From Candidatus Pelagibacter communis (GTDB lineage: Bacteria > Pseudomonadota > Alphaproteobacteria > Pelagibacterales > Pelagibacteraceae), in the NCBI RefSeq assembly GCF_001180205.1, contig NZ_CVSU01000110.1, forward strand, positions 1 through 60,591: a stretch of DNA of 60,591 nt, in the 5' to 3' direction. Position 1 is the first letter of the stretch. Every line of letters begins with the position of its first letter. Of this stretch, positions 46,850 through 54,447 are shown one piece after another. The translations under genes and the position numbers were made by a program. The notes under the pieces are model-generated. The model saw only the letters and a program-made list of their open reading frames with translations. It searched no databases and had not been told where the DNA came from.

Positions 46850-47701
46850 TTACATAGAAGCGTCGAAACCGAAGTGCTTAATAGCAAGTTTGCTAATAAT
46901 TCCTTGTTTTCTAGCCTTGTTAATTGCTTTATTGAAGTCTTTTAAAATTTTGGCATCTCTTTTTCCAATAGCACTATCGCTAGCTTGTCGAATACCAACA
47001 CCTACACCATTACCAAATGCACCACCTGAAAAAGTTGGTCCAACTAATACTACTGGTTTACCAGATTTATCAGCATAATCAGTAAATGCTACTGCTGCTG
47101 CTAAAGCAACATCGCATCTTCCAGATGTTAAATCTAGATTAACTTCATCTTGAGTTTTATAAGTTCTTACATTTACACTTCCTACATCACCTGACTCTAA
47201 AAAGTTTTGGTGAATTGTACCTGTTTGAGTACAAACAGTTTTACCAGCAAGTGCTCCTGTTAATGTTTTAAGAGCTTTCTTAACATCAGATCCACCTAAT
47301 GATAAATTAATACCTTCTGGTGTATCCATTCCTTCTAAACTTGAACCTTTCATTACTGCAAGAGAAGCTACTTCGTCAGCATAACCTTGTGAAAAAGTAA
47401 TTGTCTTTTGTCGTTCAGCAGTAATTGACATTCCAGCCATTATTGCATCAAACTTTCTCATTACTAGAGCTGGTATCATGCCGTCCCAGTCTTGTTCAAC
47501 GATTGTACACTCATACTTCATAATTGCACAAAGTTCTTGAGCAAGCTCTACCTCAAAACCAATAAGATTACCTGATGCATCTTTTGAATTCCATGGAGGG
47601 TAAGCGCCTTCAGTTCCTATTTTTATTTTTTCAGCAGAAACATTTCCAATGATAAATAAAGAAGCAAGAACTGTTAAAATAGTTTTTTTGAATATATTCA
47701 T
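46850..47701 (-). CDS. ABC transporter substrate-binding protein, basic/polar amino acid type
   Basis: A 283-aa family 3 periplasmic binding protein with a signal peptide (cleavage after ...NVSA, about residue 23). Motifs: KIGTEGAYPPWNSKDASGNLIGFEVELA, then DGMIPALVMRKFDAIMAGMSIT with the Arg/Asp residues that clamp the alpha-amino and carboxyl groups of an amino acid. It resembles ArgT/OccT-like proteins, suggesting arginine, lysine, ornithine or an opine-like ligand. It starts 59 bp from the speD-speE fusion, same strand, consistent with precursor import for polyamines. Confidence 0.88.
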   Translation of the reverse strand: MNIFKKTILTVLASLFIIGNVSAEKIKIGTEGAYPPWNSKDASGNLIGFEVELAQELCAIMKYECTIVEQDWDGMIPALVMRKFDAIMAGMSITAERQKTITFSQGYADEVASLAVMKGSSLEGMDTPEGINLSLGGSDVKKALKTLTGALAGKTVCTQTGTIHQNFLESGDVGSVNVRTYKTQDEVNLDLTSGRCDVALAAAVAFTDYADKSGKPVVLVGPTFSGGAFGNGVGVGIRQASDSAIGKRDAKILKDFNKAINKARKQGIISKLAIKHFGFDASM

Positions 47702-47707
47702 TATTTT

Positions 47708-47713
47708 CTCCTT
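47708..47713 (-). promoter_or_regulatory. Strong ribosome-binding site of the binding-protein gene
   Basis: AAGGAG lies 6 nt from the ATG at 47701. Most genes in this window have no recognisable Shine-Dalgarno sequence, so this marks an expected highly expressed protein. Confidence 0.8.
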
Positions 47714-47760
47714 TAATTAAGTAGAATTATTTCACAATTTTAAATAAGAAAAAAGAAAAA

Positions 47761-48801
47761 TTAATGATTAATTGATGAAGAAAAATTCCAAGAGCAATCA
47801 AAACTAGGTATGTAAACTCTTGTTAATTTTGCGTTCCCAAAATTTTGATTAAAAACATTTAACCAATTTTCAACCTGCTGTGGTTTTTTATCCTGACTTC
47901 CAACTTGTGCAGTAATAACTCCTTTGGGTTTTAAAATTCTTACCAAGGAATCCATATTGTTAGAAGCTAAATCTATGCAAAATTGATCATCATTAAGATC
48001 TACAAATATATGATCGTAAGTATCATCATTTACAGATTTAATACTTTCAAAAGCATCGCCCCAGACACATTTAACAGAATTTTTTTCTGTTGCCTTCTTA
48101 CCAATTTCTCCAAGATGCTTATTACAAACATCAACTACTTCTGGATCTAGTTCGTACCAATCTATAAAATTAAATTTTTTAGAAATACATTCTCTTGCTA
48201 CACCACCGTCACCTCCTCCAATGATAGCAGCCCTTTCATTGTCTTTATTTAAATCTAAACCAGAACCAACAAAAGTTGAGCTGTACAAATGTTCATCTGT
48301 TGAAGCAACTTGAATTTCTCCATCTATAAATAATGATTTTCCGAACTGCTCTAAATCTAGTATTTCAATATGTTGACCTACTTTAGATTTAAAGTCCTCT
48401 AATACATCGTTTACAACATATGACTTTTGTAAACCTGGCGAACTATAAATGTCATGATAAAGAGATTTTGTATCTCTGTTAAACTCTTTTTTAACTATTC
48501 TTTTATGTTCGAATTCTTTTTTAATAATATCTATTGCAACGGAAGGGTTTACCTTTCCACAAGTAAAAAAATCAAAACTAATAATCCCCTTTTCTGGAAA
48601 AGTATGAAAGCTAATGTGACTTTCAGCCAATAAAGCTAAAATTGTAAAACCTTGTGGTTCAAATTTATATTTTGAAATATTAAGAATTGTAACTTTAGCA
48701 GCTTTTGCAATATCATGAATTACCTTTTCAAATAAAACAGGATCATATTCTTTTGTAGTTCCAATAATATCTAGGGTAATGTGTTCACCAACTTTTGTCA
48801 T
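47761..48801 (-). CDS. S-adenosylmethionine decarboxylase-aminopropyltransferase fusion (SpeD-SpeE)
   Basis: A 346-aa two-domain protein. Residues 1-125 are prokaryotic SpeD: LLAESHISFHTFPEKG places the self-cleaving, pyruvoyl-forming Ser at 61, with His66 and Cys81 (FFTCG) completing the known catalytic set. Residues 140-340 are a spermidine-synthase fold: DGEIQVASTDEHLYSS, GGGDGG (195-200), WYELDPEVVDVC and the GDAFE / VDLNDD aminopropyl-transfer region. It would decarboxylate SAM and transfer the aminopropyl group to a diamine, releasing MTA. The synthase half is divergent (VDLNDD instead of the usual DSSDP-like loop), so the amine acceptor is uncertain. Confidence 0.88.
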   Translation of the reverse strand: MTKVGEHITLDIIGTTKEYDPVLFEKVIHDIAKAAKVTILNISKYKFEPQGFTILALLAESHISFHTFPEKGIISFDFFTCGKVNPSVAIDIIKKEFEHKRIVKKEFNRDTKSLYHDIYSSPGLQKSYVVNDVLEDFKSKVGQHIEILDLEQFGKSLFIDGEIQVASTDEHLYSSTFVGSGLDLNKDNERAAIIGGGDGGVARECISKKFNFIDWYELDPEVVDVCNKHLGEIGKKATEKNSVKCVWGDAFESIKSVNDDTYDHIFVDLNDDQFCIDLASNNMDSLVRILKPKGVITAQVGSQDKKPQQVENWLNVFNQNFGNAKLTRVYIPSFDCSWNFSSSINH

Positions 48802-48835
48802 AATAACCTTGATGAAACCTTACTAATCAAATTTT

Positions 48836-48866
48836 TTGCTTCTTTCAAACAAAAAACTATTATAAT
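48836..48866 (+). promoter_or_regulatory. Candidate promoter for the aldolase-dehydrogenase gene
   Basis: A perfect -10 TATAAT (48861-48866) with a possible -35 TTGCTT (48836-48841) at a long 19-bp spacing. A GAGG (48875-48878) lies 8 bp before the GTG start at 48887 and supports that start. Confidence 0.45.
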
Positions 48867-48886
48867 ACTTCGCTGAGGTTGTAACT

Positions 48887-50920
48887 GTGAAAAACAATTG
48901 GTCAAATTTAGAAGCAAAAAAATACATCAAAAAGTATACAAAACTTGGTCATTCAAAAGATATGGCTTTAAGAGTTTATACAACAAGACTATTGGGAAGA
49001 AATAGTGAACTTGTTCTTCATGGAGGTGGAAATACATCTGTAAAAACCTCAATTAAAGATATTGATGGTAAAAATTACGAGGTACTCTGTGTTAAAGGAA
49101 GTGGTTGGGACATGGCTGAAATAGAACCAGCTGGTTTACCTGCAGTGAAATTAAATCCACTTTTAGCTCTTAAAAATAAAAAATATTTAAGTGATGAAGA
49201 TATGGTTGCTTATCAAAAAAGAAACTTAATAGATATTAAGTCACCTAACCCATCTGTAGAAACTTTTTTGCATGCATTTCTACCTTTTAAATTTGTTGAT
49301 CACACGCATTCTGATGCAATTATGGATGTAACAAATAGGCCAAATGGTAAAGATCTTTGTAAAAAAATTTTTGGAACCAAGGTTAGTATTGTACCTTACG
49401 TAATGCCCGGATTTGGTTTGGCTCAAAAAATTAATGAGGTTTATAATAAAAATCCAAATATTAACTGTTTAATACTTTTAAACCATGGAATATTCACTTT
49501 TGATAATGATGCTAAAAAATCATATGACTTAATGATTAAATATGTTTCTATTGCAGAGAAAACAATTAGAAAATTAAAACGAAAAAAAATAAAGCAAATC
49601 AAAAATTATAATACAAAGTTTAAGCCACATGAAATTGCACCAATTTTAAGAGGTTTATTAACTGAAAAAAAAGATCAGAAATTTATACTTAATTTTAGGT
49701 CAAACAAAACCTTAGATTATTTTATAAATGGTAAAGAAGTCAAAAGATATTCTGGTATTGGAACTGCTACACCAGATCATGTAATAAGAGTAAAACCATT
49801 TCCATTAGTAATCACTCCAAAACAAAATTCAAGTATTGAAGATTTCAAAAAAATTGCAAAGAAAAGTTTTAAAGATTATAGAAAAAAATATGTGAAGTAT
49901 TTCAATACGAATAAGAAAAAAGTTAAAGGTAAAAAAACAATGTTAGATACATCTCCTAGGGTAATCTTGGTACAAAACGTTGGTTTATTTAGTGTGGGTG
50001 ATAGTTTAAATGCTTCAAAAATAGCTGGAGACCTAACTGAAACAAATGCCAGAGTAATTTCATCAGTTGAAGAAACAACAAAATACAAGTTTATACCTGA
50101 AAAAGATTTATTTGATGTTGAATATTGGTCGCTAGAACAAGCTAAAATTAAAAAAGCTAAAAAAATTCTTCAAGGAAATGTTGTTGTAATAACTGGTGGA
50201 TTTGGTGCAATTGGTTCAGCCACTTATAAACTATTTAAAAGTTATGGTGCAGAAATTGTATTGCTTGATTACGATTCTAAAAAAGTAAAAGAAATGCAAA
50301 GTAAAATTAAAGATCTATGTTTGCACTGTGATGTAAGAAATAAAAATAGCGTAAAAAATGCTTTTAAAATAATAAGTGAACAATATGGTGGTATAGATAT
50401 TTTAATATCAAATGCTGGAACAGCGGTTGGTGGATCTATTGCTGAAGTTGATGATAAAATTTTAAGAGAAAGTTTCGAAGATAATTTTTTTTCTCATCAA
50501 AATTGTGCTTCAGAAACTATTAAAATAATGAAAAAACAAAATATACAGGGATGCTTATTGTTTAATATTTCAAAACAATCAGTAAATCCTGGAAAAAACT
50601 TTGGTCCTTATGGTCTTCCAAAAACAGCTTTATTAAGTTTATGTAAACAATATGCATTAGATTATGGTGCGTTAGGAATTAGATCAAATGGAGTTAATGC
50701 TGACAGAATTAGAAGTGGTCTTTTAAATGATGTAATGATTAAATCTCGAGCTAAGGCCAGAGAAGTTTCAACGGATGAATATATGAAAGGAAACTTACTT
50801 TTAAACGAAGTAAAAGCTGAAGATGTTGCAAAAGCCTTTTTTCATTTAGCCGTATCAAAAAAAACAACTGGTGCAGTACTAACTGTTGATGGTGGAAATA
50901 TAGCTGCTTCACTTAGATAA
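48887..50920 (+). CDS. Bifunctional class II aldolase / short-chain dehydrogenase
   Basis: A 677-aa fusion. The N-terminal class II (fuculose/rhamnulose-1-phosphate type) aldolase has HGGGNTS (45-51), KGSG (70-73), catalytic Glu125 (PSVETFLHAF) and zinc ligands His139 and His141 (DHTHSDA) with His200 (LNHG). The C-terminal SDR from about 430 has TGGFGAIG (436-443), NAG (509-511) and Tyr575-x3-Lys579 (YGLPK). The known relative is the rhamnulose-1-phosphate aldolase/lactaldehyde dehydrogenase. The neighbours are mtnA, mtnP, apt and speD-speE, not rhamnose genes. I therefore suspect methylthioribulose-1-phosphate or 5-deoxyribulose-1-phosphate as substrate. Confidence 0.85.
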   Translation: MKNNWSNLEAKKYIKKYTKLGHSKDMALRVYTTRLLGRNSELVLHGGGNTSVKTSIKDIDGKNYEVLCVKGSGWDMAEIEPAGLPAVKLNPLLALKNKKYLSDEDMVAYQKRNLIDIKSPNPSVETFLHAFLPFKFVDHTHSDAIMDVTNRPNGKDLCKKIFGTKVSIVPYVMPGFGLAQKINEVYNKNPNINCLILLNHGIFTFDNDAKKSYDLMIKYVSIAEKTIRKLKRKKIKQIKNYNTKFKPHEIAPILRGLLTEKKDQKFILNFRSNKTLDYFINGKEVKRYSGIGTATPDHVIRVKPFPLVITPKQNSSIEDFKKIAKKSFKDYRKKYVKYFNTNKKKVKGKKTMLDTSPRVILVQNVGLFSVGDSLNASKIAGDLTETNARVISSVEETTKYKFIPEKDLFDVEYWSLEQAKIKKAKKILQGNVVVITGGFGAIGSATYKLFKSYGAEIVLLDYDSKKVKEMQSKIKDLCLHCDVRNKNSVKNAFKIISEQYGGIDILISNAGTAVGGSIAEVDDKILRESFEDNFFSHQNCASETIKIMKKQNIQGCLLFNISKQSVNPGKNFGPYGLPKTALLSLCKQYALDYGALGIRSNGVNADRIRSGLLNDVMIKSRAKAREVSTDEYMKGNLLLNEVKAEDVAKAFFHLAVSKKTTGAVLTVDGGNIAASLR

Positions 50921-50921
50921 C

Positions 50922-51998
50922 TTATTTAAATAATTTTTTTAGACCTTCGGAAGAAGCATCCGAAATCCCTTTTTCAGTAATTAATCCTGTCACATATTTT
51001 GCAGGCGTAACATCAAATGCTAAGTTCATTGCTTTACTTTTGCTTGGGTATATCAAAACTTTCTTAATTTGATTATTCTCATCAATACCTTCGACATGAG
51101 ATAATTCATCTGAATTTCTTTCTTCAATAGGAATATCTTTTGCATCTTTAATATCCCAATCAATTGTTGAGCTTGGAAGAGCTACATAAAAAGGAACGTT
51201 ATTATCATGAGCAGCTAATGCTTTAAGATAAGTTCCAATTTTATTGCAAACGTCCCCATTGGATAATGTCCTATCTGTACCTACAATACATATATCAACT
51301 TCACCCCTTTGCATTAAAATACCCCCTGTATTATCAGCAATAATAGTATTAGGAATTTCTTCTTCATTTAATTCATAGGAGGTTAAATTTGCACCTTGGT
51401 TTCTTGGTCTTGTCTCATCTACCCAGACATGAATTGGAATTCCTTTTTTATGAGCATGATAAATGGGCGAAGTTGCTGTTCCCCAATTAATAGTTGCTAA
51501 CCAGCCAGCATTACAATGTGTTAATATGTTCACAGTATTTTTCTTTTTATTATAAATTTCCTCAATTATTTTTAATCCATTGATACCTATATTTTTACAA
51601 AACTTTTCATCTTCATCACATATTTCTTTTGCCTCATTTAAAGCTACATTTAATAATTCGTTATTATTTAACCTTGATAATTTTTTCATCATTCGATCTA
51701 CTGCCCATTTTAAATTAATAGCTGTAGGTCTTGATTGGATTAAATCTTCTGAACTTTTTTTAATAAAATTAGGATCATTTTTTTCCATAATAGCTAAAAC
51801 AATACCGTAAGCAGCGGTTCCACCAATTAATGGCGCTCCTCTTACCTCCATAATTTTGATGGCATTGATTGCATCTTTTACAGTTTTGAGATCTTTAATT
51901 ATAAATTGATGTGGAAGTTTTGTTTGATCAATGATTTTAACAGTTTGGCTTTTCTCATCAAACCAAATTGTTCGATATTCCTTTCCTTCAATTTTCAT
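50922..51998 (-). CDS. mtnA: Methylthioribose-1-phosphate isomerase
   Basis: A 358-aa eIF2B-like isomerase converting 5-methylthioribose-1-phosphate to methylthioribulose-1-phosphate. Signatures: EVRGAPLIGGTAAYG near residue 55, THCNAGWLATINWGTA with the catalytic Cys near residue 168, and GTDRTLSNGDVCNKIGTY with the catalytic Asp. It overlaps the hydrolase gene by 4 bp (ATGA), downstream of mtnP. 5-deoxyribose-1-phosphate is a known alternative substrate for such enzymes. Confidence 0.94.
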   Translation of the reverse strand: MKIEGKEYRTIWFDEKSQTVKIIDQTKLPHQFIIKDLKTVKDAINAIKIMEVRGAPLIGGTAAYGIVLAIMEKNDPNFIKKSSEDLIQSRPTAINLKWAVDRMMKKLSRLNNNELLNVALNEAKEICDEDEKFCKNIGINGLKIIEEIYNKKKNTVNILTHCNAGWLATINWGTATSPIYHAHKKGIPIHVWVDETRPRNQGANLTSYELNEEEIPNTIIADNTGGILMQRGEVDICIVGTDRTLSNGDVCNKIGTYLKALAAHDNNVPFYVALPSSTIDWDIKDAKDIPIEERNSDELSHVEGIDENNQIKKVLIYPSKSKAMNLAFDVTPAKYVTGLITEKGISDASSEGLKKLFK

Positions 51999-52936
51999 TT
52001 CAATCTTGATGCAATATAATCTAATATTGTTGGATTATAATATTGAAAACAAAGTCCAACATCCATATTATGACCTTTTTTTACTGGTTCCTCCCAGTCA
52101 TCTCCTTTTCTCTTACAGCTCTTTCCATTAATTTTATAATTTTCTGAAATTACTATTCTTTTCATCCCAGGAATTTGTTCTAACCAATCAGATAATAATC
52201 CTTCATATTTATCCTTTGGATGTGTGAAGGCTAATATAGGAACTTTTAAATTATTTTTAATTTCGTCATTCATCTTTTGTCGCAAATCATGAGGTCCTTG
52301 ATATTTTTTTCTAAATTTAGCCATTGCTTTTTCTACACCATTTTTTTTTACTTTATATTTAGAAGATAATTTTCCAAAACATGCTTGCATATAAGATATG
52401 CCTCCACCCGCCTTATCTGGGTACCTAGACATAAACAATAACGTGGTTAAACCGCCACAAGAATGTCCAGTAACAAAAACTTGTTTTCTTGGTACTCCCG
52501 CATCTACAAATTTTTCAATTAATTCTAAATTTAATTCTACTCTTTTATCCAATATATGCTTACCTTCATAAATTTTTGGTACAGGCTTTAACCACCACCA
52601 ATCCTTTTTTTTAGACATATTTTTAGACATATCTCCTCTAAGATGAGTTGAGCATAAATTATAAACCATTATTTTTTTTCCATTAACCTCTTGGTCTATC
52701 AAAGATGCATGATTTCTTAACATTGATACCCATGTACAATTTATTGCGATATCATTTTCGTCTTGTCCGTGATTATAAATTAAAATAATTTTATTTTTAG
52801 GATCCTTAATTTCAAAATTCTTAATCAATCTAACCTCTTTATTAATGAAACCGCTTTCATTAATCTTATCGTAAGGTCCTGCATAAGCTAGAGTTGAAAA
52901 TAATATAAAAGTAAAAATTAATAATATTTTTCTCAT
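51995..52936 (-). CDS. Exported alpha/beta hydrolase
   Basis: A 313-aa protein with signal peptide (MRKILLIFTFILFSTLAYA). The nucleophile elbow is VTGHSCGGLTTLLF with Ser near residue 160, and a likely acid/His pair lies toward the end (KGHNMDVGLCFQY). It resembles dienelactone-hydrolase or esterase folds. It overlaps mtnP upstream and mtnA downstream by 4 bp each, so it is translationally locked into the MTA operon despite being exported. Substrate unknown. Confidence 0.78.
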   Translation of the reverse strand: MRKILLIFTFILFSTLAYAGPYDKINESGFINKEVRLIKNFEIKDPKNKIILIYNHGQDENDIAINCTWVSMLRNHASLIDQEVNGKKIMVYNLCSTHLRGDMSKNMSKKKDWWWLKPVPKIYEGKHILDKRVELNLELIEKFVDAGVPRKQVFVTGHSCGGLTTLLFMSRYPDKAGGGISYMQACFGKLSSKYKVKKNGVEKAMAKFRKKYQGPHDLRQKMNDEIKNNLKVPILAFTHPKDKYEGLLSDWLEQIPGMKRIVISENYKINGKSCKRKGDDWEEPVKKGHNMDVGLCFQYYNPTILDYIASRLK

Positions 52937-53808
52937 TTTTTTAAAAGTACCCTTCCTGCTACTGTTTTAAGTTTATCTTTTGTTTTTTGTGTTCTTTTTT
53001 CTGGGGCTGTTATTATTGCTACATCTAAACAATTATTAGTTGGATCATTTGGATCAATATGATCTTCAAAATTATCAATTAAATTTTTTATCATTACTTT
53101 GGCTTTTTCAGCGTTTTCTAATAATACTTTAATAACTTGTTGTACGTCAACATTCTCATGATCTGGATGCCAACAATCAAAATCAGTTACCATTGATACT
53201 GATGCATACCTAATTTCAGCTTCTCTAGCAAGTTTTGCTTCGGGCATGTTAGTCATACCTATTACATCTGCTTTCCAAGATCTGTACAAATTAGACTCTG
53301 CCAGTGTTGAAAATTGTGGTCCTTCCATTACAACATAAGTACCGTTTCTCTGATAATCTATTTTTGATTTTTTAATTGCATCTTCACAAGCATTCATTAA
53401 TCCGTTAGAGGTTGGGTGAGCCATTGATACATGGGCAACAATCTCATCATCAAAAAAAGTTTTATTTCTTGCAAAAGTTCTATCAATAAATTGGTCTACA
53501 ATTACAAATTTTCCAGGAGGTAAATTTTCTTTAAGAGAACCAACAGCTGATACAGAAACAATATCTGTAACACCTAATTGTTTCAGAGCATCTATATTTG
53601 CTCTAAAATTTATATTTGAAGGAGAAACAAAATGCCCCCTGCCGTGTCTTGGTAAAAAATAAATTTCCTTACTATTATATTTAGTTTTTAAAATCTGATC
53701 AGAAGGTTTTCCCCAAGGTGTATGTAAATCAAGTAACTCTCTTTCTTTGAATTCCTCAACATCATAAAGGCCACTGCCGCCAATTATTGCCAATTTATTT
53801 GTTGTCAT
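52933..53808 (-). CDS. mtnP: 5'-methylthioadenosine phosphorylase
   Basis: A 291-aa PNP-family enzyme splitting MTA with phosphate into adenine and methylthioribose-1-phosphate. N-terminal IIGGSGLYD, the phosphate-binding PRHGRGH and NFRANIDALKQLGV, VVMEGPQFST, IGMTNMPEAKLAREAEI and the catalytic DFDCWH are all MTAP hallmarks. It heads the mtnP-hydrolase-mtnA operon. The apt gene is divergent 41 bp away, so the adenine released can be recycled. 5'-Deoxyadenosine is a likely second substrate. Confidence 0.94.
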   Translation of the reverse strand: MTTNKLAIIGGSGLYDVEEFKERELLDLHTPWGKPSDQILKTKYNSKEIYFLPRHGRGHFVSPSNINFRANIDALKQLGVTDIVSVSAVGSLKENLPPGKFVIVDQFIDRTFARNKTFFDDEIVAHVSMAHPTSNGLMNACEDAIKKSKIDYQRNGTYVVMEGPQFSTLAESNLYRSWKADVIGMTNMPEAKLAREAEIRYASVSMVTDFDCWHPDHENVDVQQVIKVLLENAEKAKVMIKNLIDNFEDHIDPNDPTNNCLDVAIITAPEKRTQKTKDKLKTVAGRVLLKK

Positions 53809-53849
53809 AATTAAAAAATTATTTATTTATACTTTTATATTTAACTATT

Positions 53850-54377
53850 ATGAATTTAAAAGATTATATTAGATCTATTCCTGATTATCCAAAAAAAGGT
53901 ATTCTATTTAGAGATATAACAACTTTAATTAAAGACGAAAATGCATTTGCAGAAACAATTAATCAAATTATTGAAAGATCAAAAAAATATAATTTTACAA
54001 AAATAGCAGCCATTGAGTCTAGAGGTTTTGTATTTGCTTCTGCTGTCTCCTATATTCTTAAAAAACCCTTTATAATGTTAAGAAAAAAAAATAAGTTACC
54101 AGCAGATGTTCATTCTGTTGATTTTGAGCTTGAATATGGAACGGCAACGATTGAGGTTCATAAAGACTCTATAAATGAAAAAGATGAAGTTCTAATTATA
54201 GACGATTTAATTGCAACTGGAGGTACAGCTGAAGCAGCTGCAAAATTAGTTGAGATTTCGAAAGGTAAAGTTTCAGCATTTGTATTTGTAATTAACCTAT
54301 TTGATCTAGGTGGATCAGATAATTTAGTAAAAAATAATTATAAAGTTGAGAATTTAATTGAATTTCCAGGGCATTAA
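53850..54377 (+). CDS. apt: Adenine phosphoribosyltransferase
   Basis: A 175-aa type I phosphoribosyltransferase making AMP from adenine and PRPP. IPDYPKKGILFRDITTLI at the N-terminus, AIESRGFVFA, MLRKKNKLP and the PRPP loop VLIIDDLIATGGTAEAA are diagnostic. Its position opposite mtnP suggests it salvages MTA-derived adenine. Confidence 0.95.
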   Translation: MNLKDYIRSIPDYPKKGILFRDITTLIKDENAFAETINQIIERSKKYNFTKIAAIESRGFVFASAVSYILKKPFIMLRKKNKLPADVHSVDFELEYGTATIEVHKDSINEKDEVLIIDDLIATGGTAEAAAKLVEISKGKVSAFVFVINLFDLGGSDNLVKNNYKVENLIEFPGH

Positions 54378-54389
54378 AAAGCAAAAAAC

Positions 54390-54398
54390 TTATCCACA
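54390..54398 (+). promoter_or_regulatory. Perfect DnaA-box-like 9-mer TTATCCACA upstream of guaC
   Basis: TTATCCACA matches the strong DnaA box. It lies 50 bp before the guaC ATG and just ahead of a TATAAT (54404-54409) that could be a -10 element. It is single, so it is not an origin; a regulatory role or chance are both possible. Confidence 0.35.
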
Positions 54399-54447
54399 GG
54401 CCATATAATGTTTGAAATAAAATTTTATGATTATAACTTAATCAACG

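Noticed and set aside
48887-50920. A dedicated rhamnose-catabolism enzyme
   Set aside because: Homology alone would suggest rhamnulose-1-phosphate aldolase/lactaldehyde dehydrogenase, but no rhamnose kinase, isomerase or transporter is near, while MTA genes are. Kept only as the alternative substrate.
54390-54398. Chromosome replication origin
   Set aside because: Only one DnaA box, no cluster of boxes, and no dnaA/dnaN/parAB genes nearby.
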